Source of the DNA: Membranipora membranacea
Taxonomy: Eukaryota > Bryozoa > Gymnolaemata > Cheilostomatida > Membraniporidae
Direction: 5' to 3'
DNA: 64,000 nucleotides
Assembly: GCA_914767715.1 (NCBI GenBank)
Contig: OU612066.1
Span: 687,001-751,000, forward strand
Position numbers and translations under genes: made by a program. The notes below the pieces were generated by a model, which saw only the letters and a program-made list of their open reading frames with translations, made no database searches and was not told where the DNA came from. Shown here piece after piece: positions 22,701 to 34,233 of the stretch; the stretch's first letter is position 1, and each line of letters begins with the position of its first letter.

Positions 22701-25050
22701 GGAGCATGAATTTGTTCATGTTGCCCGAGTACTTTCCCAAAGAATTTGGTGTGATGTCCCGAGATGAAATTTAAGATTTAGTGGCCTATGACACGCGGAC
22801 TAAATTAGCTCTAATGCTCAGAGATACACACCCTAATAGTCTAATCTCTCTATCTGTTTGTATATCTGATGTAGTCACGTGTAACATGTAATAATAACTC
22901 TGGTCTGTAAATGTGTCTCTCCATTTATTGCTCACAACACTCCGGTTGTTTAATGATTCATTACTTTATTCATTCCTTGTATAAAGCAATGCTACTTAAG
23001 TATTTTATTAGAACGCGGGCTCGTGGCTACAATGATACTACTTGATCATAGTATTACAGACATATTTTACAATGACCACTGAACCATAATAGATTATTCA
23101 CCTGCTGTTTCTCTATGATCTGTTGCAGCATATTTACAGTGTATAACTTCATGTAGCAGAGCTTATAATCAATGGGCACATAACGACTCAGATCTGAACT
23201 CTCCTCTCACTTCTATGTGTGAATTATTCGATGAGACTCACATCAACTACCTCTTACTGGTCTGAATTAACATAACAGATTAGGATTGGAATATGAAGTT
23301 GTCTTCTTTTAATCAAAGGAAAGAAAATTAAAATGAGACCAGTGCTTATTATTACGGTCAGTCAGCTGTATTAATATTGATATGGAGCAGGACTTATGCC
23401 ATTAAACTAAAGCTTTTTTGTGTTTGCTTCTCTACCACATATGTAGATAAGTTTATTCTCTGAGCATTGCCCCTTTTCTCTCACAGCAATTCTCAAACTA
23501 CTTGAGTCATTGCATATGTATGATTGGTGAAACGCTCACTACTGTAACCTAATTTCAAGTTTAATTTTATGTTTCAGGTTGATGATGCTGTTTTACGTGT
23601 CTCCTTACCTTACAAAGAGTATCATTTATTTGCTGAAGTCATTAAGGTAGATAAATTTAAACATAGTAACAGTGATAGACTAAATGATTCTCTCGTCTTA
23701 ACTAAAGTTAAGTCTGACAAACCTCCAGTGGGAGAGCTTTGATGGTCGTTATTGTAAAAAGGGGACAGGTTTATAACAAATATCATCAAATTCATCATTG
23801 TAAAGACTCCTCAACCAGTGTAATATTTCACCTTTCGCCGACCTCCTATCGTTATTCCCTGCTGACTGCAGCGTGTTTGTGTTTATAGTCAGCGATGGAG
23901 CAGAGAGATATGATACAGTATAGTGTAGAGAATATCAGCAGCTCTTTAGATAAAGTTAAAGAAGAGCAGCAGTCTATCGGCCATGTCAGCTCTGGGGTCG
24001 CTGTCACCGTGAGTTACTCTGCTTATATAGCAATCACTGCCCTCCCCAATATTATTATAATATAGAACTTTGGAAATCTTGTGGAATCCATCATCAAACA
24101 GCGAAAGGGGCTAGCTGAAGGAGCTACCTATTTTTCTTCAATATACAGTGTATTTTTTTTTTGTAGCTGGCTAACGGAGAGCGGACATCTGTAGGGGCCT
24201 CCGTGTTTGGTAGACCATCACCTGTACAAACTCATGCTAAAAAAGCCTCCCTTCAAAACAGAGTACAAAAGGTAATAATATACAATACAAGCTACTTCCA
24301 GGGTGAAAAAAGAGAGATAGAATTATTTACAGATACAGACCGATATTGAGATTGGAGGTATTGACCTTATTCACCTTCGTGGGCCGGACATAATATCTCT
24401 CCTCTCATCGGGTTTCTACTTCAGCTGAAGTTTTCACTTCTACATGGCAGAGACTGCCAACTTTTTGAAGTATTTATCTCTCTGCATACAATCAGTATTT
24501 CGCTCTTCACGGTTGAATCACAAACTTGTTATTTTAGATGACAGCAGATCGGGAATCTGCCGGAGATAAGCTGGAGATTGCGAACGCTGTACTCCAATCA
24601 GATTATCAGAGATGGCATGTGTGTAAGAAACACGATCTCAAAGCTGCTATCAGCGACATGGCCGATAAAAATATCGCATTCTACGACACGGTAAGACAGC
24701 AGCTTGTGACAGCAGGCTATACACAAATCCCCCATTATGTAATGTGTGCATCTCTGATAAATTATAACATAGTTAGCCGACAATGCCTGTTTACATGTCG
24801 CCCTTCAAACCTGATATCATCACACATAGGACAAGTTCTATTTTTGGCTGGTGATAAATTCCACGTGTCGTTTTTTCCATCCGTTTTTAATTGTGTACTG
24901 TAAAATGGAAAATGTGGGCATGCGATCTTTACTTTGTCTATACTCTGTCTTGTTTACGCCTTGGGTTCTGTATTTTAGCAAATTACATACTTAGAGACGC
25001 TTCTGAGGAAAATGAGAGAGAGAAAATCTTGTAGTGACATGCCGACGTAA
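19781..25050 (+). CDS. PX-BAR sorting nexin, SNX7/SNX30-like
   Basis: Twelve exons (19781-19817, 20126-20271, 20622-20804, 21276-21386, 21907-22065, 22467-22668, 23129-23259, 23578-23646, 23889-24008, 24167-24271, 24538-24690, 24979-25050) join in phase to 495 residues. The N-terminus is acidic and disordered. A PX domain spans roughly residues 100-215, with VKRRYNDFLWLRDQL (the RRY-F lipid-binding motif) and PLPEKHNM. A BAR-type helical region follows, ending DMADKNIAFYDT, which matches vertebrate MADKNIQYYEK, then a basic tail. Such proteins bind PI3P on early endosomes, curve membrane, and work in SNX4-containing retrieval and autophagy complexes. The exon-3 acceptor lies in the second copy of a 43-bp tandem duplication. 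Assignment between SNX7 and SNX30 is not possible by eye. Confidence 0.92.
20541..20626. repeat. 43-bp tandem duplication containing a 3' splice site
   Basis: CCACCTCTAACTCTGATGTG through GACTGTTACAGCT occurs twice back to back. The second copy supplies the acceptor of sorting nexin exon 3 (20622). Using the first copy (20579) would give an in-frame TAA within five codons. Confidence 0.9.
21437..21502. repeat. 15-bp tandem repeat (GAGGTGTGAGGCTGC)
   Basis: About four copies in a sorting nexin intron, about 50 bp after the exon-4 donor. Confidence 0.85.
21597..21672 (+). mobile_element. tRNA-derived SINE head or tRNA relic
   Basis: TGGTGTAGTGGTAAGG resembles a polymerase III A box and GTTTGAATTCC a B box, correctly spaced, with GGTAG/CTACC at the ends. 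The T-arm and anticodon stem pair poorly, so it is not a functional tRNA. It lies in an intron of the sorting nexin. The CATGCTGATTATGGATG sequence just downstream has a relative near 51810, consistent with a SINE body. Confidence 0.45.
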
Positions 25051-26549
25051 CATTAGAGATGAAGGGAGAGGCGGAGGTCAAATGTCAGAGTCCGATATAC
25101 AGCTAGTCATTAACAGTAGGTGCAGATAATCTCAGTATTAATAATCTAATTATTATCTCAGATATAATCTAACAGGCTTACTCTATATAAGCTTTCTTAT
25201 CAGAACTAAGACGTTTATTCTCATCATTTGCATCAACTGTGGTGCCTACTCAAACAATTAAAATTTGTGCTCTTTTTTGTACTCAATTTTCATTCATTAT
25301 TAAGTATGATGTGATAAAGCTCATAGTTGTATATTTGTGCTTATGTATTTTCTATATCGTGCCCTTCGATCTGATTCTGATTATTTCTCAGTGCAGTTTT
25401 CATAATATCAGATTAACTGTGTTTGATTAGAGCGAAGGAGGTGCACCAGCCTCACCTAATTCCTTAGTTAAAGTTGTGTTTGTCTTTTTGGCATTTCTCA
25501 GAATCTGCAAATTCAAGGGATAACACTAAGATCGGTCATTTTCATAGTGACTTTTTTGCCATGTACCGGTATCATGTGTAAGTAAGTAAAACTCCTAATA
25601 CTGCCAATAACAGAAATACATTGCACAGAACTGCACTCAGTCAACAATAGATTTTGTGTATTTGGATTTAATTCTAAGCAATTTTTCTTTTTAATTTGGC
25701 AATTTTGCCCTATTTTCAAGCCTCTACCTGAATAGTGAGGAGTTAAAATTTTCAAAACTTAATCTGTGTTTGGATTTTGCATTTCTGAATCTTCAATTTA
25801 TTTTTCTCGGACTTTATTACATTTTGTTACATTTTTGCCTTTTGATATGATGATTGTATTTATAATATTGAGATTATCACTGATATTATTTATATATGTA
25901 GTTATCCCACGTGTCAGTCAGTTATTTATTGTAACGATTTCTAGTTTGCTGACAAAGTTTGATGGTGTCTCCCTAACTCCTGATGCCAATTTTTTTTCTG
26001 TAGGCAGTTTTGAGTATGTTTAATTGACATGATATTACCCAAGTCACAAATAGCAGCTGCCTGCATAAAATGAATGGTGCTGTTGGTATTCTCATAATAA
26101 TCAGGATAATATCTCCTATTTATTGGCTAGATAGATAAAGGTGATAGAACTAACAAGGTAAATAAAATAAAGATCTTATGGATAATTCTGGTTATACAGT
26201 TTTGATTTTTTGATGAGGCGATTGAATGTGGAAAGTTTCAGAAGTGGAGTGGGTGTGTGTGTAAATTATGACACAAGGTGCAACCTCACCTTTCTATTTT
26301 GTCCAACAAGATGTATTATGACTCACTTTGAGGGATGTTAGGGGATTATAAAGTTTCACGGAAGAGATGTCTTGCATGATGAGCAATCTGGTATTGTTGG
26401 TCAATGAGGACTTGATTGAAACTTTGCAAAAAAGGTCACTAAAAATTGGTAGGTATGAGCCGGACATTAGGTGCCCTAAGCTCATATTAAACTGTGGCTT
26501 GTATGTGAGCTCCGTTATGGAAACTGGTCAGTGCATCTAATAGGAGTAG
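25051..26549. other. Intergenic, no gene recognised
   Basis: Very T-rich DNA 3' of the sorting nexin. It presumably contains that gene's 3' UTR; otherwise nothing identifiable. Confidence 0.45.
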
Positions 26550-26642
26550 GATGTGGCTCAGTCGGATAGAGCGCCAGCCTCGCCCTCAAGGCATCCACTA
26601 TTTTGCCGCCCATTCTTTGGAATGTGGGGAGTGTTTGAACCT
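26550..26642 (+). mobile_element. tRNA-derived SINE-like fragment
   Basis: GGATGTGGCTCAGTCGGATA followed by GAGCG is an almost canonical tRNA D-arm / A box. A B-box-like GTGTTTGAACC follows about 60 bp later. Intervening sequence does not fold as a tRNA, so this is a SINE head or relic. Confidence 0.5.
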
Positions 26643-26777
26643 TGCGATTCTCTTTAACTAATAATAATGACTTGGTGATAAAGTGGCAATTAGTCGGATC
26701 GGTGATCCAGAAAACATAGCACTGTAACTTTGCTTACACTGTATAAACAGTATGTTAAAGCTCACCATGTAATAATA

Positions 26778-26846
26778 GCCTCAGCAGGCTGTCTGGGTTG
26801 GGAGGGGTGTCTTCACCAACCCAACCCAGACATCTTGCCAAGGCTT
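26778..26846. repeat. Imperfect foldback
   Basis: GCAGGCTGTCTGGGTTGGG is followed by its imperfect complement CCAACCCAGACATCTTGCC. It shares AGCCT..GCAGGCTGTC with the foldback at 39553-39631. Confidence 0.6.
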
Positions 26847-26968
26847 AGGTAATGTTATGTACGCTAAAACTTAAATCGCTAACTACTGTATAGAAACGGG
26901 GTCAATCATTGTAACACCTTGCAGTGGATCTCGACTCTCCTCTACCTAAGACTCAATAACAGGGAGAG

Positions 26969-29900
26969 ATGGAGAAACAGCATAATGTGCTGCCGGATAG
27001 TCTCAAAAATCATTCTATGGCTAAAAGCAGACAATACATCAATTATGATGTAAAACAAGGTACGCTAGCTATAAGTAACATTAGAATGAAGTAGGAATTT
27101 GTAAATAATATTATAGATTTTACACTGGTTGTGATTTAAGATATGGTAAGTATTGCCAGTTGTTTGGACAAAAGGCAGCAATTATGCTATTTCTGTTTTT
27201 GTCAGGTTTTGATATCTTATTACATAAACACTGCTTTCAGATCAACTCTGAGACATGAGTCAGTACAACAAAGTAGCCCAATTAATTTTTCAAAATTTCG
27301 TCTGCGAAAAGTAACTTTTTCCTTTAACCAGCGGGATGACTTGCTGTTTGCGAAGAAACAGAAGATTGGGCTGCCCCTAAAGAGGGACGCAAGGTGCCCT
27401 CAATCCTCATACTGAGAATGTGATACATCCTAGAAAACTAGAATGCATCCTAGAGGTGAGGCCATGGTGGACCTCCTAATCGTGGGTGTGCAGCGAGCTG
27501 CCAAAACTGAACTGGCACTAATCGGCCATTGGCAGTGACACTTTGATCTTAGCCAATAGGCCGAGAAGCGGGAAGCGGGATGGCTTTTCAGTTTGAAAAC
27601 TCTGAACCTGAAAACATATGAATTAGTTATGTCATGTCGCTATGGTGCATAGATAAACTCCCTAGTGTGATTCCAGTGACTATTGTGACAATAATTTTCT
27701 TTCTGTTATCCTCTGCACACAGATATTACAGTCTATCCGGATGGATTTCTCATACCCATACCCTCGGGAGGCTCATTCCTGGCTCCCTCTTATTTTAATG
27801 ATCAGCATGATCCGTTCTCTGTCATGGAGAAGACGACCATGGATGAGGGAGATATCCTGGTGTCATCGCCAATTAAAACTGGTAAGTTATCTATATGATG
27901 TAGGCAATATCTTTGTCAGGGCTTCTTATCAATTTATACCAATGATTATCTAAAGTTGTCATTCACACAAAATAATGACGATAATACTGCAGTATATACA
28001 CAAAGTAAAGATTTTGGGTGGTAATACCGGCGAGGATTGTACAAACTTTACTCCCTCCCCCCCCCCCCCACATCAGGTAACTTCTGCTATTATAGGTTCT
28101 CACTGGATGTTTGAGATAGCTAGTATGCTGACTCGAGGCAGCGCAGATTACGATCCATTACCTCGAGAAGCTGCCTGGATAGATATACAACCACTAGAAC
28201 GTGTTATGGATACTCTACCCAAACCTAGAATACTGGGTACTCATATCCCGCTAGGATGGCTACCTACAAACTTCAGGTATGTAACAGGCAGATTACAACT
28301 GTATCACCCTTACAGGTTTTAAACGATAGACTTAGCTCTTTTGTTATTCTGTAGAGAACTTTATGGGTGCAACACAACATACAACAAAAGCCTACAACTT
28401 AATCCAAGACCAGCGATGGATAACAGAAAGACAGGCTCAACATAGTATTTTAGGTTTTATCATAACCATAACATACCTGCACAGTTATAATTGCTTTGGA
28501 TGTTATTTATGTCTATTATATATGATGTTGGTTACATAGTTATAAACGGTTTGGATCTTTATTATCACATATGATGTTGGTGACTGTTCTTAGGAGGCCT
28601 GATACAAAGGTGGTTATGATGATGAGGAACTTAAAGGACGTGATTGTCTCCTCCTATCATCATCACTTACAGAAGTTGCCTGAACCTTACGATAAACGAG
28701 ATGAATTCCACAAAGCGTTCCTCCAGCTGCTATATACCAGATACAGTGAGCCAGGGGGATCATCCGTTTATATGACATTCAATACTGGATTCTTGCACAC
28801 AACATAAAGAAGCAGCACCAAGAAAGTGCAAAACGCATATTGAAAATTGTAAAATGAGGGCCAACCACCAGCTTATATAGATTAATGTGAAATATGTCTT
28901 ACACATCCACCTCTGTTGGTGTCACCCAAACATTGTACCCATCCAATTATCTGTTAAAAATTTGTTCCGATCAAATTTTTTAACTGTGATCTGATTTATC
29001 TTGTTTTTAAACTCTAGATCCATTTGGTAATCATCTTGAAGTATACGCTGATATTTGGGACAACTGCAAAGATGATCCCAATGTTCTTATAGTCATGTAT
29101 GAAGATCTTAAAAAGGTTAGTATTTAGCCTACAACATACAAACAATATACACAACATTTACTGCATGTGATGTGTGTTCTTTCTCCTGAAGTTCATATTG
29201 TGTAAATAAATAAAAGCTGAGAATGCTTGATTGTCCTTCAAGCATTTCAGGATGTAAGGTTACAAACATTCGTATTTTTTTAAAAATTGAGCCATAAAAT
29301 GTCAAATAAATCAGATTCACTAGTTATATTTACCTTAGCCAAGTAAGATATTCTGGATCTATCCTGGCTCATATCAGAAAGATTTGTTTCATCTGATATG
29401 TAGGCCTGTAGCTGATGTTTAATTAATGATTTAATGTGTTGTTAGAATGGAGAGGAAGTGATAAGACGGGTATCAGAACATCTGGGACTGTCCAGCAGTC
29501 TTGAGTTAATATCTCAGATCTATGAAGCTGTACACATAACCAAACTTAAACCAGCTAAATATGATAGTGAGGCCATGCTGAGAGATAAGTTTGGTCATAA
29601 GTTCTCACTATTCAGAAGAGGTAAATAATTATAACCATTACGTGGCAGTGGTTTGTTATGTATTTAGTTGCTTTCGCTATTTGTTTTGATTTTGCAGTCA
29701 TGACTGGAACTGAGTATTACTCTTCGCTTGAACTGCTGTACTTTCTGTATGCCTTGTCAGGTATAAAATGGTTTTACCAGAGTTCTACAAAAATCATGTT
29801 CGAAGTGCTGTTGCATGCGTACCAGAAAAACACAACCCATACTCGAATATTCAGTCATGCCCTTTATTTGACTCATACCCGTTTTAGCCTACCTGTTTAA

Positions 29901-30099
29901 GGCCAAAACCAGAAAACCTGACCGGAGAACCAGAGATCAAAGAGCCAAGGTGTTGATTCATTGATCATATTTGTTTGTGTTTTCAGGTCAGGTGGGTGAG
30001 TGGAAGAGTTGGTTCACTATCGACATGGATCGAGAGTTCCACAAAATTGTCGATGAATGGAACAAGGACAGACAAATCCCATTTATATATGAGATATGA
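26969..30099 (+). CDS. Cytosolic-type sulfotransferase, copy 1
   Basis: Exons 26969-27059, 27723-27881, 28096-28276, 28594-28745, 29018-29115, 29446-29620 and 29987-30099 join in phase to 322 residues. It transfers sulfate from PAPS to a small acceptor. The 5'-phosphosulfate loop is a divergent SSPIKTGSHWMFEI (canonical YPKSGTTW). The catalytic histidine is in GTHIPLGWLP, the 3'-phosphate motif is RNLKDVIVSSYHH, and the C-terminal PAPS-binding loop is RRGQVGEWKSWFT. No signal peptide or anchor, so cytosolic. Length and intron positions are identical to copy 2 at 34234-38222. Substrate unknown. A dispersed element and an orphan amnionless exon lie immediately downstream. Confidence 0.92.
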
Positions 30100-30335
30100 C
30101 TTTGTTTCCTCTAGGTCACGACCTCTCTTCTATGGTATAACAGTTCAGGTTCGATCTAACATACCGACATTAATTTTCATCAGTATTAATACTTTGGGCT
30201 ATAGGATCTAATGATTTTATTGTCCAAACTGGAGAAAAAAATATAATCCATCAAACGCGAAATCATTTTATTTCATAACAAAATCCTTCTTGAATAACTA
30301 ATTTCACAACACTCGTAAACATTGTTCCTGTATAC

Positions 30336-31601
30336 TAGACCAAGTTTGGTCCATTTGCCTGCATTCTAAGTCGCTCCCGATCAACTGATCACGCCGCAGG
30401 CAAAGGGACCAAGAATTAACTACCACTTTGCGGTAATTGTCTGCTCCCAGGTGGACAATTGGTGGACAGTTAATTTTTTTAGCAGGAGATGTGTAACAGA
30501 CTATAAACAACATGTAATCAAGTATGAGGATTCCAAATATGGAATTATTTGTCCAAAATATGAATTACAAGCTGAGATATCTTGTAAAATGTGTAACCTT
30601 CCTCATGATGCCAACACACAATTTTCCGAGCTGTCTCCATTCGTCTATAATACAACTTTCTTTACCTCTCAAATCGTCTGACATAATTTTACCAGCCACA
30701 GGAAACAACCATTTCTAACGTTTAAAATCAGGACATATGTCTGACATAATGGTCTTTTCTGATTCCTGTGAGCAATATGGCGTACAATAGTTTACACACT
30801 CTTTTAATTGAGTTCAAAGAATTATATAGCTTGGGAGCATCACCCATGTGTGTTCAGATGCCAGACTCATACCTTTCATGATTTGCCTCCCTCGCAGGAT
30901 GCTGTTCTGCCTGGGGTTAGGTCCAAAGAGTCAAGATAAACGAACAGATGGAAGATATTTAGTGTGATTGCTGAAACAAACAGAGTGATATGGACAATAA
31001 GAAATGAAGTATTGTTTTCATATGAAAAGAAAGGAATTGAAAGAATAGTCATGTTATTACAGCCGATATTGGATAGGCTGGTGAGAGATGGCAATGACAA
31101 TGAAAGCAAAGATATTTAAAAACCTTAGTAGAGTTGTATTATTTGAAATGTATCAGAACACAGGGTCAACAGGTGATCTTTGTTTAATACCCTTGGTATT
31201 TTTGTCAACGTTAATTGATTGTAAAAAGGGCAGACAAGGTTGTTGGGGTTGTAGTCTGTCCTTGGCAAGTCTTTTGGCTGGCATGCCACGTCAGTTTAAA
31301 GGTTTGTCAAAAGCCTCTCTGCCTAACAGAGAGGTTCTTTAGTGAGAGAACTTTAAAATTTTTCTAGGGTTGATTTTTGAAGTCGAAGTTTATTAGTTAT
31401 AATTATGTCAGTAGTTGAAATGTAGACAGTTCTCTTATTAAAGAGGAGACACTTTTGTGTATACGAGGTACAATCAGTTGGCACGAGCATTTATCAAGAC
31501 AATCCCATTGGATTGGTAGTTAATTCTTGATCCCTTTGCCTGCGGCGTGACCAGTGGAAGGGAGCAACAGGAATGCAGGCAATTGGATCAAACTTGTTCT
31601 A
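30336..31601. mobile_element. 1.27-kb TIR transposon with 9-bp target duplication (non-autonomous)
   Basis: Terminal inverted repeats of about 90 bp, roughly 80% identical, begin TAGACCAAGTTTGGTCCATT at 30336. The other end starts TAGAACAAGTTTGATCCAAT on the opposite strand from 31601. Both contain TTGCCTGCATTC and CACGCCGCAGGCAAAGGGA. The element is bracketed by the exact 9-bp repeat CCTGTATAC (30327-30335 and 31602-31610). A 9-bp duplication is typical of Mutator-like elements, and Merlin can also give it. The interior shows no transposase, so it depends on a helper. Termini resemble those at 70-202. Confidence 0.8.
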
Positions 31602-31639
31602 CCTGTATACATACATAATATAATTCAGGTTGAACAATT

Positions 31640-31741
31640 TCACATAAAGTTATCTTCGAATCGGTCAAAGCCCTCATCATACATTGGATTACCGATAGTA
31701 TCATGTGGCTGCTCGTCAGTCCCAGACCCGATTGTCTCCGT
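31640..31741 (-). pseudogene. Orphan duplicate of the last amnionless exon
   Basis: On the minus strand an acceptor is followed by a 34-codon exon ending TIGNPMYDEGFDRFEDNFM stop. It is nearly the same as the terminal exon of amnionless at 38600-38716 but lacks five codons (NGDIT) in frame. No other amnionless exon is nearby, so it is a by-product of duplicating the sulfotransferase together with the convergent end of its neighbour. Confidence 0.85.
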
Positions 31742-33512
31742 CTACCTACAACAAGAATCACACCACGAGGATATACAGAGGGGACAATTCTAAATTATTG
31801 TTGTAGTGTCTGCTGTTTGACTCACTGAGGGAAAGTGATACGCTTGCCATCTGTATAACCTAACAAGTTATATATCATGATGGGAAATTTTCATGCTGGG
31901 GTGCACTACAAGGCGCACTAAAAGGTGCACCAATATGTCATTTACCATATCCTTAATTTTCAGTAAAGAGATATTTAATCATGAATATTTTTATCTTATA
32001 TGTTGAGGCAGCGCTCTGGCTCAAAATCTCATAAAAAGGCCATAACTCAGATATTCAACCTAAAGACAAAGTTCAAACTTACTTATGCAACAATAGCCTT
32101 GTCACTGGCCACTATTTCCACTCTAGGCAGTGACTCGGCAACAATATTTGGCATTTTTATGATAGGATACATAGGCTATTGGTTATAAAATACAACAAGA
32201 AGATATATGTGCCAGGTTGTTCTTGCGTTCAGTAATCACTTGTGGGCGTCAGTCGCTCCTTGATCATTTGGTTGATTGTCTTTTAATTGTAACACCGGAC
32301 TATCATAAATTGCTTAGATAAAAGTGACTTCACAGAATTTGTTCCACTGCCATTAATAACCCATCACTCTCAAAGCTCTCCTCTATTTCCAATATTCTCA
32401 TACTTATATCAACTTATTTCATCCGATGTGTAGTCTTTTTATGAGATAATATGAAATATGAAATTTTCTTTTTCTCATTCCAGAGACTATCTGTCACACA
32501 TCAAAAATTCTTTTAATTCCACTGGGGTAGTGGTCTGACTAAAATTTCAAATCCCCTCAACTTTTGAATCTTTGGATTTTACTTAATGTACATTAACCAA
32601 AATATGCTGTAAACGTTAGTCAGCAACGAGGAAAGGTGGAGGCAGGTGATGCAGCAAATTAGTTTATGTGAAAGGGTGATGGAGATCTATGCATGTCATC
32701 AAATTCATTCGATGGATAATTAAGTTTGGGTAATTGTTTAGCATGATGGAAGTGGAGATGTTTTAACTCTTAACTTCTCTCCAGTAGTTATCATCTATCA
32801 TCACGAAGAAAGCTTCACATATATTGAAATGCAGCTGGTGTGTAAAATATCTTGTTGGATCGTTTTTTAGGATTCTCATGAGAAAGTTTCATTTAAAGTA
32901 AGTGAAATTTTATTATTTTATTTGACTCAGAAGTGGCGACCAATGTCTTAACAGCTGTAGAATTTAGGATGGAAGTGTCAATACAGGACCAAAATAGTAT
33001 ATTAATTTGGTATGTTGAGTCCCTGCATGACTGAGGTCTCATTTCATGAGGCGTCAGAAACACTTTATCGCTTTTGCAAGAATCATAATTGAAAGCCTAA
33101 AACATAGAGTTTTATAAAAGTTAATGTATCTCTAGTTTATTCCAAGTTTCCAGTATATTATGATGAGAGTAAATAAATCAAATACCTTTATAATCGTGTA
33201 TAGAGAGCTCATTTTAAAAATAGTACCTTTTGCTCCAAAATGAACATCGAGAGGTCACTATGATGCAACATTAAATATCTGAGAGGCTTGAACTGTAAAA
33301 AATACTATCAGACATTTTGATCATAGTCTTCCAACAAAACTGTTTGAAATCTTCTGATTGAACACATTGCAGGTCTCATCTAATCCTGTAGCCCAGAGAG
33401 AATTCTATTTGGATAAACTTATTAGAGACAACTCCAAATAAATCAGTTTCAACACATAGAACCAGTTTCAACCAGAGATCTGACGTGTAGGTCAAGGTTG
33501 TTTGTGTTTTAG
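31742..33512. other. Remnant of a third sulfotransferase unit (flank and lost exons)
   Basis: The stretch 32305-32405 (TTGCTTAGATAAAAGTGACT ... CCCATCACTCTC) is clearly related to the 5' flank of copy 2 at 34105-34200. It therefore marks the promoter-side end of a third duplicate. Exons 1-6 of that copy are not recognisable between here and 33512. Confidence 0.55.
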
Positions 33513-33611
33513 GTCAGGTGGGTGAGTGGAAGATTTAGTTTACTATTGACATTGATCGGCATCGGATGAATGGAACAAGGGGTACAAGTGCCAATTATAT
33601 ATGAGATACGA
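33513..33611 (+). pseudogene. Sulfotransferase exon 7 pseudogene
   Basis: After a TTGTGTTTTAG acceptor the sequence reads GQVGEWK then ATT TAG, an in-frame stop in place of the conserved Ser-Trp. It continues with degraded TIDIDRHR-, about 14 bp shorter than exon 7 of the intact copies. Flanking intron and 3' sequence also match copy 1, so this is the tail of a broken third gene. Confidence 0.85.
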
Positions 33612-34233
33612 CTCTCTCTTATAGCCTAAAGGTGGCGACCTCTCTTCTCTGCTGTACCGGTTCAGGTTTGAAACCTTAATTATTAACAGTTTGATACTTT
33701 TGTTTTTTTTCCAAATAATGTCAGTTACCAGTAGTTACCCCATCAATGATTGAATCAAATTGTCTTTTATTTGTCGAATAATTGAATTTGATAACAAAAT
33801 CTTTCCTGAGGGCTGAAAATATCGATAGCACATCACACTACAAGCGTTTAGTATTATCACATTTTTAGTATGTTCTTGTATCTTCTCTCCTTACTCTTCT
33901 ACCATGTACAGCTGGCTATCTAGATCATAATCTCATGAATAAGCCATAATTCATTCTGTATTAAGTCATAAGACTATTCTATTGTACTTTTCTCAGAATA
34001 TTCGCCATTATATCCCAGGATATAATGGGTTGTTGGCTATAATACGCCAAAATAATTTATGTGTGACGGTACATTAGCTTTTGGTTATCCCATTGAACAT
34101 ATTATATATTGCTTAGATAAACGTGACTTCACAGAACTTATTGGATTGCCCATTAATAACCCATCACTCTCTAAGCTCTCCTCTAGGCTCTCCTCTATCT
34201 CATACTTCACTGATGACTAGAGAGCGCAGAGAA

